Shown: piece after piece, positions 1-7,784 of the stretch
Position numbering within the stretch: position 1 is the first letter of the stretch
How the letters are laid out: the number at the start of each line of letters is the position of its first letter
Source: Clostridiales bacterium VE202-21
GTDB taxonomy: Bacteria > Bacillota > Clostridia > Lachnospirales > Lachnospiraceae
DNA: 64,000 bases
Direction of reading: 5' to 3'
NCBI GenBank assembly: GCA_000509105.1
Contig: BAIF02000066.1
Location: 234,912 to 298,911, forward strand
Made by a program: the position numbers and the translations under genes
Notes under the pieces: generated by a model
What the model was told of the DNA's origin: nothing
The model's input: only the letters and a program-made list of their open reading frames with translations
The model's database searches: none

Positions 1-251
1 ACTGCTCCCCAAGCCTCAGCGTAACCCACTACGCCTGCGTTTGTGGAGCAGCACTCTCGAGAATTTATCTCAGCTTATGAGTCAGTTACTTATTTTACGA
101 TGTACTAGAGTATAACAGATAAACGGCAGTGGCGGGCGGAGAGGAATCGGTATCCCCCACTGACATGAGTTCAATCTACGCATCATGATAGGATGTAGGC
201 GTATTCTGTGAAATTACCGGGCGTGTATTGAAATAACAAGGAGGGCTGATT
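1..251. other. Leader region upstream of trxB
   Basis: No convincing gene is seen here. The stretch contains an imperfect hairpin between CAGTGG near 125 and CCACTG near 158, and a TATAAC hexamer at 111-116 that could be a -10 box without a good -35 partner. A strong ribosome binding site (AAGGAGGG, about 239-245) precedes the trxB start codon at 252. Confidence 0.35.
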
Positions 252-1154
252 ATGTATGATATCGGAATTATCGGCGGCGGTACGGCAGGCATGACTGCGG
301 CAATATATGGACAGAGAGCCGGGAAACGTACATTAATTATTGAAAGTATGAATTTCGGAGGGCAGATTACTTCTTCCCACAATGTAGAGAATTACCCTGG
401 GATTGCAAGTGTAAGCGGCAGTGAATTTTCCATGAATCTGCTGGATCAGGCGATGAAGTTGGGAACAGAGACCGTGATGGAACAGGTCACGGGTATCCGG
501 GATGAGGACGGCTTAAAGATCATAGAGACTGCAGGAAAAGAATACCCATGCAGAACCGTGATTATCGCCACAGGAGTCACGCACCGGCACTTAGGACTGG
601 AAAAAGAGATCCAGCTCACCGGCGCAGGCATATCTTATTGTGCCACCTGTGACGGTGCATTTTTCAAAGGCCGTGATGTTGCGGTCATAGGAGGCGGAAA
701 TACGGCGCTTCAGGATGCGGAGTTTCTTTCCAACTACTGCAAAAAGGTATATCTGGTACACAGAAGAGATGAATTCCGCGGTGACAGCAGTCTGGTAGAC
801 GCACTGAAGGCAAGAGATAACGTAGAATTCGTGCTCAGTGCTACAGTGAAAGATATCATAGGAGAGACCATGGTAGAGGGCCTGACCCTGAACAACAAAA
901 AGACCGGAGAAGATTTCAAAATAGACGTAGCAGGAGTATTTGTGGCAATCGGACAGATCCCCCAGAACCAGGTATTTGCCGAATTCGTAAAACTGGATGC
1001 GGATGGATTCATACTGGCTTCCGAGGACTGCATGACCTCCCGGCCAGGTGTGTTCGCAGCAGGAGACTGCCGTACAAAAGAAGTGCGCCAGCTCACAACA
1101 GCGGCGGCAGATGGGGCGGTAGCGGCTTTAGCGGCTTGTAAGTATTTGGTTTGA
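252..1154 (+). CDS. trxB: Thioredoxin reductase (NADPH), FAD-dependent
   Basis: Cytoplasmic flavoenzyme that passes electrons from NADPH through FAD to thioredoxin or a related dithiol protein. The 300-residue protein has an N-terminal FAD site (GGGTAGMTAA, about residues 8-17), the redox-active CATC pair at about residues 130-133 followed by DGAFF, an NADPH Rossmann site (GGGNTA, about 147-152) and the C-terminal FAD motif GVFAAGD. Length is normal for the low-molecular-weight TrxB family. The ATG at 252 has an AAGGAGGG ribosome binding site. It is a single gene facing convergently into the next two minus-strand genes, with a 97-nt hairpin between. The true electron acceptor is inferred; no thioredoxin gene is adjacent, so it could serve a related disulfide system. 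Confidence 0.93.
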   Translation: MYDIGIIGGGTAGMTAAIYGQRAGKRTLIIESMNFGGQITSSHNVENYPGIASVSGSEFSMNLLDQAMKLGTETVMEQVTGIRDEDGLKIIETAGKEYPCRTVIIATGVTHRHLGLEKEIQLTGAGISYCATCDGAFFKGRDVAVIGGGNTALQDAEFLSNYCKKVYLVHRRDEFRGDSSLVDALKARDNVEFVLSATVKDIIGETMVEGLTLNNKKTGEDFKIDVAGVFVAIGQIPQNQVFAEFVKLDADGFILASEDCMTSRPGVFAAGDCRTKEVRQLTTAAADGAVAALAACKYLV

Positions 1155-1316
1155 TGTCCGCCTGTCTTGGATGTTGTATGCGGCGCAGGCCGGGTGCATC
1201 CTGGCGGTAGACGCCAGTGGCAAGAAAGATCCCGTGCAGCAACTAAATATACACCGCACACCGTTACAGGAAGCCCCCTCTTATTTGGAGTATTATCTAC
1301 CGATTGGATGAACCGA

Positions 1317-1413
1317 GCTGTATGGGGGCGCGGCAGGGCTCTCTGGGATGCTCTTTTGCGGTGTTACAGCCGCAATACGCATCCCAGAGAGCCCTGCCGC
1401 GCCCCCATACAGC
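1317..1413. repeat. Long perfect inverted repeat (33-bp arms) with conserved inner hairpin
   Basis: Arms at 1317-1349 and 1381-1413 are perfect reverse complements over 33 bases, and the 31-base interior contains a second stem (TTGCGG / CCGCAA). It sits between the convergent trxB and DUF6106-like genes, so transcripts from either strand would fold here. There is no long U-run, so it is not a textbook terminator. The interior 21 bases at 1353-1373 recur, reverse-complemented, at 40615-40635 with one mismatch, which suggests a dispersed palindromic repeat. Confidence 0.8.
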
Positions 1414-1439
1414 GCCCCTTTTAGCCACACCTATCCGTC

Positions 1440-1940
1440 TCAATCCAAATAAAGCTTCATCCCCATCCAGGATTTCATGTGGTTCAGCATGGTTTCATCT
1501 GGTTCTATGATGATGCATGTGTTTTTCTGGTTCAGCTGGATCATGATGGAGTAAGCTTTTGCTTTGGCATCCTGTGAGGAAAAATCCAGGGTCTTTTCCG
1601 GGTGCTGGGAGTTCAAGCGCGGTGATCCTTTTGGCGCTATGATTTCGGCCTGCTGGATGTCAAATGTGAGCAGTTTTTTTCTCTTAGATTTGCTGTAGAT
1701 GGCATCTACTTCCATATCGTGGTTCAGCAGTGTGTATTCGTATTCCACGCTTAGCTTAGGGAATACAAAATAGTATGCCAGGAAAGCGAGGACGACTGTG
1801 ATGATTACCCCTAGAAAACCGATGAACATCATGGAAAACACGAGGATCAGGGCGAGGGCCGCGATGATGAGGATACGGATTACGGTATCCAGCGGGCGGG
1901 ATTTGCGGGCTACAAGTTGTTCATAAAAAGCATCATTCAT
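1440..1940 (-). CDS. Small membrane protein, DUF6106-like
   Basis: Predicted 166-residue protein, using the ATG at 1938-1940, which has an AAAGGA-type ribosome binding site upstream on the minus strand. A longer frame reaches 1988 but its extra N-terminus overlaps the end of the regulator gene upstream and lacks a good site. Two hydrophobic segments lie at about residues 20-60 (rich in I, L, V, F, A), followed by a soluble domain starting with FPKLSVEYEYTLLNHDMEVD. The layout resembles the DUF6106 proteins of Lachnospiraceae, which have no known function. It follows the PucR-type regulator on the same strand with almost no gap, so the two are probably co-transcribed. Confidence 0.7.
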   Translation of the reverse strand: MNDAFYEQLVARKSRPLDTVIRILIIAALALILVFSMMFIGFLGVIITVVLAFLAYYFVFPKLSVEYEYTLLNHDMEVDAIYSKSKRKKLLTFDIQQAEIIAPKGSPRLNSQHPEKTLDFSSQDAKAKAYSIMIQLNQKNTCIIIEPDETMLNHMKSWMGMKLYLD

Positions 1941-1941
1941 A

Positions 1942-2856
1942 TCAGGAGTTCCTTTCTGTTTGTAAATAGTTAATGACCATGGTAGCAATTTTGAAGGTCA
2001 TGGCATCCTCGAATCTGCGGATGTCCAGGCCTGTCCTTTTCTCAATCTGTTCCAGCCGGTAGATGAGGGTGTTTCTGTGCATATGCAGCTGTCTGGATGT
2101 CTCGGCTATGTTTAAGTTATTTTGGAAAAACTTGTTGATAGTAGATGTCGTCTCCTCATCAAATGCGTCCGGAATATCGCTTCCAAAAATCTCTTTCAGA
2201 AAATTTTCGCATAAGCTTACCGGCAGCTGGTAGATCAGTCTTCCAATGCCGAGCTGATCGTGAGGAAATACGGTCTGCTCGGAATAAAACAGCTTCCCAA
2301 CACGCAGCGCCAGGCTGGCTTCCTTAAAAGCGCCGGGCAGTTCCATGAGCGTACTGATACTTCCACTGTATGCGACCTGCACATGTGTCAGCGCCTCCAT
2401 ATTCAGTGTGTCGACGATCATGTGTGCAATCCGGCTGATGTCGCCATCGGTGTCCGAGGACTTCCGTGGGCGTAGTATCACGAGGTTCTTTTCGCCCATG
2501 GAAACAAGGTTAGTTTTGGCCTGTGAGGGAAACAAATTCTTAAGAATCTCTATGACAGTATCATCCAGAGCGTTTTTGGTTTCCACCAGAAATAGAGTCC
2601 TCTGAGATTCCGGATCGATGTGGAGACGGATGGCCCGCTCATAGATGTCATATGCCGGAATGCTGTCCGTCATCAGGCTTTGCAGGAAATGATTCTTGTT
2701 GTATTTTTCCCGGTATGCCTGGGCGAGACAGCGGACTTGTGTCAGCGCATTTTCAAGCTCTTCCGGCGTGTCTGCGCGGACTTCGAGCGTCATGCCGGTT
2801 ATTCTTTTTAGTTCGGACAAAGCTTTTACAAGCTCTGGTGTGTTCTCCATAATCAT
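1942..2856 (-). CDS. PucR/CdaR-family transcriptional regulator
   Basis: DNA-binding regulator of the PucR (CdaR-like) type. The 304-residue protein has an N-terminal coiled or sensor region, a central GGDEF-like fold region, and a C-terminal helix-turn-helix at about residues 245-285 with the family signature LNIAETSRQLHMHRNTLIYR and LEQIEKRTGLDI. In this family the C-terminal HTH binds DNA and the upstream region senses a small molecule. The effector cannot be told from sequence. Start may be the ATG at 2854-2856 or the second ATG two codons later. The gene runs into the DUF6106-like gene and lies just downstream of the sugar ABC ATPase gene on the same strand (about 80 nt gap), so read-through from that gene is possible. 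Confidence 0.82.
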   Translation of the reverse strand: MIMENTPELVKALSELKRITGMTLEVRADTPEELENALTQVRCLAQAYREKYNKNHFLQSLMTDSIPAYDIYERAIRLHIDPESQRTLFLVETKNALDDTVIEILKNLFPSQAKTNLVSMGEKNLVILRPRKSSDTDGDISRIAHMIVDTLNMEALTHVQVAYSGSISTLMELPGAFKEASLALRVGKLFYSEQTVFPHDQLGIGRLIYQLPVSLCENFLKEIFGSDIPDAFDEETTSTINKFFQNNLNIAETSRQLHMHRNTLIYRLEQIEKRTGLDIRRFEDAMTFKIATMVINYLQTERNS

Positions 2857-2937
2857 CCCTCGTATAGATAGAATTGAAGAGGCTGCACTTTTATAGTACA
2901 GCCCCTCTCTTAATTATTATAATATTATTCTAAAGCA

Positions 2938-4050
2938 TTAGTTGGAAATCGTCAACTCTGTATCTTTATCGAATACGTGAATCTTTTCCATATCCAGTGC
3001 GAATACAGCATCATCACCATTTCTCAGTGTTGTGCGCGGATTAACGCGGGCTGTCATCTGAGTGCCTTCTACGTCAAAATACAGATATACTTCTGCGCCG
3101 AGCAGCTCGTATACTTTAATCTTGGATTTAATTACGCTGTCAGGTGAGCTTGCGATAAATGCCTCTGAATCATGTACGTCCTCCGGACGGATGCCCAGGA
3201 TTACTGTCTTGCCGTTATAGCCGCCATCGATCAGAGCTTTTTTCTTGGAAGCAGGTACCTTGAGTACATGCTCGCCAACGGTCAGTGTAACATCACTGCC
3301 TGCTACATTTACAACTGCATCCATAAAGTTCATCTGCGGAGAACCGATAAATCCGGCAACAAACAGGTTGCAAGGTGTATTGTAAAGATTCTGAGGTGTA
3401 TCTACCTGCTGAACAACGCCGTCTTTCATAACAACAATTCTGGTTCCCAGTGTCATAGCCTCTGTCTGGTCATGTGTTACGTAGATGATTGTAGCTTTCA
3501 GATTTTCATGAAGCTTGGAAATCTCGATACGCATCTGGACTCTCAGTTTCGCATCCAGGTTGGAGAGCGGCTCATCCATCAGGAATACCTTAGGATTACG
3601 AACGATAGCACGTCCCATAGCAACACGCTGTCTCTGACCGCCTGACAGAGCCTTTGGCTTACGGTCGAGTAATTTTTCCAGGTCAAGGATTCTGGCAGCC
3701 TCACGAACTTTCTTGTCTATCTCGTCTTTCGGCATCTTACGAAGTTTCAGACCGAACGCCATGTTATCGTATACAGTCATATGCGGATACAGAGCGTAGT
3801 TCTGGAATACCATCGCGATATCGCGGTCTTTAGGCTCAACGTCATTCATAACTTTTCCGTCGATTTCAAGAGTACCGCCTGAAATATCTTCCAGACCTGC
3901 GATCATACGAAGTGTCGTGGACTTTCCGCATCCTGATGGTCCTACGAAGATGATAAATTCTCTATCTTCAATCTCAAGGTTGAAATCTTTTACTGCCTGA
4001 AATCCATTTGGATATACTTTCTGAATTCCCTTTAATGATAAACTTGCCAT
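2938..4050 (-). CDS. ugpC: Sugar ABC transporter ATP-binding protein (MsmX/MalK/UgpC type)
   Basis: ATPase subunit that powers carbohydrate ABC importers of the CUT1 class. The 370-residue protein shows Walker A (GPSGCGKST, about residues 37-45), the Q-loop (MVFQNYALYPHM), the signature LSGGQRQR (about 135-142), Walker B (VFLMDEPLSNLDA), the switch His in VTHDQTEAM, and a C-terminal OB-type regulatory domain. It stands alone, away from the two CUT1 permease sets at 14.4-17.6 kb and 28.9-32.1 kb, neither of which has its own ATPase. It is therefore probably a shared multitask ATPase as known for MsmX in Bacillus. That sharing is inference. A sigma-A promoter lies at 4123-4151 and the gene has a good AAGGAGG site. 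Confidence 0.93.
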   Translation of the reverse strand: MASLSLKGIQKVYPNGFQAVKDFNLEIEDREFIIFVGPSGCGKSTTLRMIAGLEDISGGTLEIDGKVMNDVEPKDRDIAMVFQNYALYPHMTVYDNMAFGLKLRKMPKDEIDKKVREAARILDLEKLLDRKPKALSGGQRQRVAMGRAIVRNPKVFLMDEPLSNLDAKLRVQMRIEISKLHENLKATIIYVTHDQTEAMTLGTRIVVMKDGVVQQVDTPQNLYNTPCNLFVAGFIGSPQMNFMDAVVNVAGSDVTLTVGEHVLKVPASKKKALIDGGYNGKTVILGIRPEDVHDSEAFIASSPDSVIKSKIKVYELLGAEVYLYFDVEGTQMTARVNPRTTLRNGDDAVFALDMEKIHVFDKDTELTISN

Positions 4051-4122
4051 TTGTACAGCCTCCTTAAAATATTGTTTCGTTGTATTTTAGATTAAAACAG
4101 CATTTCCTTGCTTTCTGAATTC

Positions 4123-4151
4123 AGTATAATAAAAAAAAACAAAATGGACAA
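4123..4151 (-). promoter_or_regulatory. Sigma-A promoter of the sugar ABC ATPase gene
   Basis: Read on the minus strand, TTGTCC (4146-4151) and TATACT (4123-4128) are separated by exactly 17 bases and lie about 73 bases upstream of the ATG at 4050. Confidence 0.65.
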
Positions 4152-4266
4152 TGTCACGAGTGACCAAAAAAATTTAAAAAATGTGTACATTTCGACCATA
4201 GGCATTAAATCCATCCAGCTGTGTTACGGTTCATACCCCCCAGGCATGTACAGCACAGTCAGCACA

Positions 4267-4521
4267 TCAACCCAGCTGTTCCTTTATTTCGGGGATGGAA
4301 AGCCCCTGCAGACGAAAGCTCCGGATACGTTCGATCTGTCTTACTGCATTTTCACGGGGAAAGCGGCGGGTCAGGTTTTCCTCGGCCTGTTCGAAGGGCA
4401 GCATGCCTTCCTCGGTATAATACTTCAGGGTGCTGTAACGCACACCGGTGATACGGACGAGCTCACCGATGGAGACGTATTCAGATGCAAGTATAGTTTC
4501 CATAGAACGTTGTCTTGACAT
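4267..4521 (-). CDS. MerR-like helix-turn-helix protein, single domain
   Basis: Small 84-residue protein carrying a MerR-type winged helix: VSIGELVRITGVRYSTLKYY (residues 16-35) followed by YTEEGMLP and the wing with a run of conserved Arg and Phe. Full MerR regulators continue into a dimerisation helix and effector domain; here the protein stops after LQGLSIPEIKEQLG, so it is the DNA-binding part only. It lies 36 nt downstream of a 294-residue gene of unknown function on the same strand and is likely co-transcribed. It may regulate that gene or act as a partner; no operator could be assigned. Confidence 0.72.
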   Translation of the reverse strand: MSRQRSMETILASEYVSIGELVRITGVRYSTLKYYTEEGMLPFEQAEENLTRRFPRENAVRQIERIRSFRLQGLSIPEIKEQLG

Positions 4522-4557
4522 TAGAATCTCTCCTTACTTTTCTTAATGTACGGGCGG

Positions 4558-5442
4558 CTACATGACATAACGACGCAGACGGACGCCCTGGACGGGGGCT
4601 TTTACCACAATCTGTGTGGGAATGCACTCATAATGGAAATTATCCACTTTCAGGAGCGGCACGGTCCCGGCGCGCAGGACATGCACCTCGTGTCCCTTAT
4701 CTTCCAGCCGGCGGATGACACATTCCAGCCGCTTATCATTGCCGGAGAACCAGGCGTCAGCCTCAATGAAGATGGACTGGGAGCGCTCGAAAAACGGGCA
4801 GGCGAACAAAAGTCCGGTTCCAAAGGGCGTTGTAAAAATTTCCTCCTTTTTCTTCAGAAATTTTTGGCTGAAGGCTTCAAATGCGTGACGGGTCTGGATG
4901 GGGAATAATTGCTTTGCTAAGTGCGAATCCAGATACAGCTGGTTGATCCGTGTGGCAAGGTAACCCTGCTCCGCGCGGGTAAAGAGATCATAAAAGCATC
5001 CGCTTTCGCGCAGCAGCCAAAACAGGCAGATGACATCATCAGTAACATTACCGTCTTCCATAAGTTCCGCGCGCATGCCCTCTGTTTGCCGTGTGTATTC
5101 CGCCACATTGCTGCAGTATTCAAAAATATTAACTCCGGCAGTTACATAAAATAAATCACTAGCCAGAAGATTAGGAATCTCGGTCAGCAGATTCTTTTCA
5201 GCCAGTATAGCCTTGATCTCTTTCTCGGTCTGTTTGAGTATACGGGAAGAACCATCTGCAGCAGATTTTAATTCCTGTTCCAAAGTATCCTGGTCCGGCC
5301 AGACAGCATCCAAATACTTCTCTAAAATCTCCGCTGCTGCGATACAGCGCAGGGCGGCTTTTTTAGCTGTCGTCATATGCAGGCTGTCCTGGGCGTTAAG
5401 TGCAATAAGGGCAAAACGTTCTTGTAAAGTTAATTCTGACAT
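4558..5442 (-). CDS. Hypothetical protein, 294 aa, paired with MerR-like gene
   Basis: I do not recognise the family. The protein is soluble, without signal peptide or membrane segment, and mostly helical, beginning SELTLQERFALIALNAQDS and ending in a basic RLRRYVM. The N-terminal pattern (leucine-rich opening, then repeated helices) faintly recalls GOLPH3/GPP34-type proteins, but the match is too weak to assert. Start ATG at 5440-5442 has an AGGAGGGG-type site just upstream on the minus strand. The MerR-like gene follows after 36 nt, so the two form a small operon transcribed away from the EamA gene. Confidence 0.6.
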   Translation of the reverse strand: MSELTLQERFALIALNAQDSLHMTTAKKAALRCIAAAEILEKYLDAVWPDQDTLEQELKSAADGSSRILKQTEKEIKAILAEKNLLTEIPNLLASDLFYVTAGVNIFEYCSNVAEYTRQTEGMRAELMEDGNVTDDVICLFWLLRESGCFYDLFTRAEQGYLATRINQLYLDSHLAKQLFPIQTRHAFEAFSQKFLKKKEEIFTTPFGTGLLFACPFFERSQSIFIEADAWFSGNDKRLECVIRRLEDKGHEVHVLRAGTVPLLKVDNFHYECIPTQIVVKAPVQGVRLRRYVM

Positions 5443-5540
5443 AAGACCCCTCCTTTTTTACCGTGTATTAAGTTACTACTTATTACTTACTACTTACGAT
5501 TTAAATATACAACAAAAACAGTGAAAATGCAAGAAAAAGT

Positions 5541-5587
5541 TCAAAGGGGTCTGACCCCTTTGAAGCCGCCGCGGTTTATGCTATACT
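5541..5587 (+). promoter_or_regulatory. Palindrome and promoter upstream of EamA gene
   Basis: A perfect 10-bp palindrome (TCAAAGGGGT, loop CTG, ACCCCTTTGA) spans 5541-5563 and overlaps a candidate -35 TTGAAG (5560-5565). TATACT at 5582-5587 follows after 16 bases. The overlap would allow the palindrome to act as an operator, but similar palindromes are also common as dispersed repeats. Confidence 0.45.
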
Positions 5588-5656
5588 ATATTTTGTTTGA
5601 TAACATAGTCGGTGTTACGATCTAAAAGATCGAGAAAGATATAGGGAAAGGCGGAA

Positions 5657-6529
5657 ATGGGGATGGAAAACCGGAAGAATGGTCTTGCATCGATACATAT
5701 TGCAGTGCTTTTATTCGGCCTGGCAGGCCTTTTTGCGAAGTGGGTGGATCTGCCGGCAGTGATTATCGTACTGGGGAGAGTCATATTCTCCTCTTTGTTT
5801 TTGTTGTTTCTGCTGAAGATAAAAAAGGAATGTCTGCGACTCCTTTCGGGCAGGGATTTCCTGTTGATGATTACGGCGGGGATTGTATTGGCTGTACACT
5901 GGACCACTTTTATGCAGTCGATACAGACGTCTACGGTTGCCGTTGGGACGCTGACATTCTCAACGTTTCCGTTATTTGTTACGTTTTTGGAGCCGGTTCT
6001 CTTTCGGGAAAAGCTGCGGCTTTCCAGTGTGGTTTCTGCTTTTATTATGCTGTGCGGGGTTTTGTTTATTGTACCGGAATTCCGGCTGGAAAATACCATG
6101 ACGCAGGGCGTAGTCTGGGGGATGACCGGCAGCTTGTCCTATGCGGTATTATCGTTAATGAACCGGATGTTCATGGAGAAATATACAAGCAGCCTTACGG
6201 CATTCTATGAACAGGCCACGGCAGGCATAGTATTGCTTCCTTCGGCCTTTTTGCTGAAACCCGCGGTCAACGGGAAAGATATTCTGGTGCTTCTTCTGCT
6301 GGGAGTAGTATTCACCGCCGTGGCACATACTATGTATATTGACGGACTGGGAACGGTGAAAGTGCAGACGGCAGGTATTATATCCGGGCTGGAATCGGTC
6401 TACGGCATATTGGCGGCGTTTTTGTTCCTGGGAGAAAAGCCGGGGATAAAAGAGCTTGCCGGCGGCGTGATTATACTTGGCGTAGTATTTTATTCTACAT
6501 TTGCATCAGCCAGGTGCCGGACAAAGTAA
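5657..6529 (+). CDS. EamA/DMT-superfamily transporter
   Basis: Ten-helix membrane protein of the drug/metabolite transporter superfamily. The 290 residues form two repeated five-helix halves (EamA domains at about 10-140 and 150-285) with hallmark short hydrophobic helices and a conserved LGEKPGIKELAGGVIILGVV near the C-terminus. Members export amino acids, metabolites or drugs; the substrate cannot be told. Start ATG at 5657 follows GGAAAGGCGGAA, with an in-frame ATG two codons later. A second, distantly similar EamA protein is encoded at 7785-8750, so the region holds two exporters around unrelated genes. Confidence 0.85.
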   Translation: MGMENRKNGLASIHIAVLLFGLAGLFAKWVDLPAVIIVLGRVIFSSLFLLFLLKIKKECLRLLSGRDFLLMITAGIVLAVHWTTFMQSIQTSTVAVGTLTFSTFPLFVTFLEPVLFREKLRLSSVVSAFIMLCGVLFIVPEFRLENTMTQGVVWGMTGSLSYAVLSLMNRMFMEKYTSSLTAFYEQATAGIVLLPSAFLLKPAVNGKDILVLLLLGVVFTAVAHTMYIDGLGTVKVQTAGIISGLESVYGILAAFLFLGEKPGIKELAGGVIILGVVFYSTFASARCRTK

Positions 6530-6575
6530 CGGCAAAACAACATGAACTTGACGGCAGAGTACTTTGGAGGTAAGG

Positions 6576-7175
6576 ATGAAGAAATTATTAGACTATTTTA
6601 TGATAGACGGCGAGGTAGGAGGGGACCAGGACTGGTTTACCAATGTAGTGATGCATGTTGGCGGCTGCGCGGCGGCTACTGCCTGCGACAGCTGCATTTA
6701 TTTCGCAATGTATCAGGGGAAAAAACACTTATATCCGTTTGATGTGGAAAATCTGACCAAAGAGGAGTACATCCAGTTTTCCATGAAAATGAAACCATAC
6801 ATCAGGCCGCGGGTGGGCGGTGTTAAAAAGCTGTCCATGTTTATAGAAGGATTTGAAAAATATCTGCGGGACTGCGGTGATACAAGGCTTAAGATGTCAG
6901 GCTTTGACGGCAGCCATACCTTTGCAGAAGCAGCAGATTTTATAAAAGGGCAGATTGACGCCGGATTCCCTGTGCCGTATCTGATGCTCAGGCACAAAGA
7001 CCCAATATACAAAGACTTTGTATGGCACTGGTTTCTGTGTTTTGGATACGAAGAGAAAGAAGGGGATCTGCTTATCACGGTGGCCACATACGGGGAGGCC
7101 AGCACATTTTCGCTGAAGGATCTGTGGGATACGGGGTATGAGGAAAAGGGCGGCCTGATCAGGTATATGGAATAG
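6576..7175 (+). CDS. Hypothetical protein with papain-like cysteine peptidase (C39-like) features
   Basis: 199-residue cytoplasmic protein, no signal peptide. The ATG at 6576 is preferred because GGAGG at 6566-6570 sits five bases upstream; a TTG four codons earlier overlaps that site. Features suggestive of a papain-fold (C39-like) protein are a GGCAAATACDSC segment near residues 25-36 (candidate Cys after Gly-Gly), PVPYLMLRH in the middle, HWFLCFGYEE around residues 150-160 (candidate His) and VATYGEASTFSLKDLW near the end (candidate Asn/Asp region). Catalytic assignment is tentative. Gene lies between an exporter and a cyclophilin, with no clear functional link. Confidence 0.55.
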   Translation: MKKLLDYFMIDGEVGGDQDWFTNVVMHVGGCAAATACDSCIYFAMYQGKKHLYPFDVENLTKEEYIQFSMKMKPYIRPRVGGVKKLSMFIEGFEKYLRDCGDTRLKMSGFDGSHTFAEAADFIKGQIDAGFPVPYLMLRHKDPIYKDFVWHWFLCFGYEEKEGDLLITVATYGEASTFSLKDLWDTGYEEKGGLIRYME

Positions 7176-7190
7176 TATACCTATGGCTGA

Positions 7191-7219
7191 TTGACGAATG
7201 CACTGTAATCCGCTACAAT
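7191..7219 (+). promoter_or_regulatory. Sigma-A promoter of cyclophilin gene
   Basis: TTGACG (7191-7196) and TACAAT (7214-7219) separated by 17 bases, about 40 bases before the start codon at 7260, which also has a GAGGAG ribosome binding site. Confidence 0.7.
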
Positions 7220-7259
7220 AAAGATAATTATTTTTTTATAGAAAAGAGGAGTTGATATT

Positions 7260-7778
7260 ATGGAAAATCCAATCGTAACATTTGAAATGGAAAACGGGGA
7301 CATTATGAAGGCAAAATTATATCCAAACATCGCCCCAAATACTGTGAATAACTTTATATCTCTTGTGAAAAAAGGATTTTATGACGGACTGACTTTCCAC
7401 CGTGTAATCAGCGGATTTATGATTCAGGGAGGATGCCCGGACGGGACAGGCATGGGCGGCCCGGGATATAGAATCAAAGGCGAATTCACACAGAACGGCT
7501 TTTTGAATGACCTGCCGCATTCACCGGGAGTTCTCTCCATGGCACGTGCGCAGCACCCGGATTCAGCAGGATCCCAGTTCTTTATCATGCACAGGCGTTC
7601 ACCATTTCTGGATGGAGCATACGCTGCATTCGGAGAACTGACTGAGGGGATGGATGTTGTGGAAAAGATCGCAGAGACAGCTACAGATTACAGTGATAAG
7701 CCTCTGGAAGCACAGGTTATGAAGAAAGTAACGGTAGAGACTTTCGGAGTTGAGTACGAAGAACCGGAAAGAGTGTAG
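7260..7778 (+). CDS. ppiB: Peptidyl-prolyl cis-trans isomerase, cyclophilin type
   Basis: Cytoplasmic protein-folding catalyst that isomerises proline peptide bonds. The 172-residue protein is a single cyclophilin domain with the family core YDGLTFHRVISGFMIQGGCP (Arg and Phe of the active site), MARAQHPDSAGSQFFI (Gln, Phe) and FLDGAYAAFGEL (the conserved stretch including the hydrophobic pocket; the usual Trp or His is replaced). Length is typical of bacterial PpiB. It has its own promoter at 7191-7219 and is followed after 6 nt by the second EamA exporter gene, so the two may share a transcript. Confidence 0.94.
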   Translation: MENPIVTFEMENGDIMKAKLYPNIAPNTVNNFISLVKKGFYDGLTFHRVISGFMIQGGCPDGTGMGGPGYRIKGEFTQNGFLNDLPHSPGVLSMARAQHPDSAGSQFFIMHRRSPFLDGAYAAFGELTEGMDVVEKIAETATDYSDKPLEAQVMKKVTVETFGVEYEEPERV

Positions 7779-7784
7779 AGGAAT

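Noticed and set aside
734..1261. 175-codon minus-strand frame within and beyond trxB
   Set aside because: It is the reverse of a clear trxB coding region, has no ribosome binding site and no recognisable domain.
1317..1413. Insertion sequence terminal repeats
   Set aside because: The arms are only 31 bases apart with no coding space, so no transposase could lie between them.
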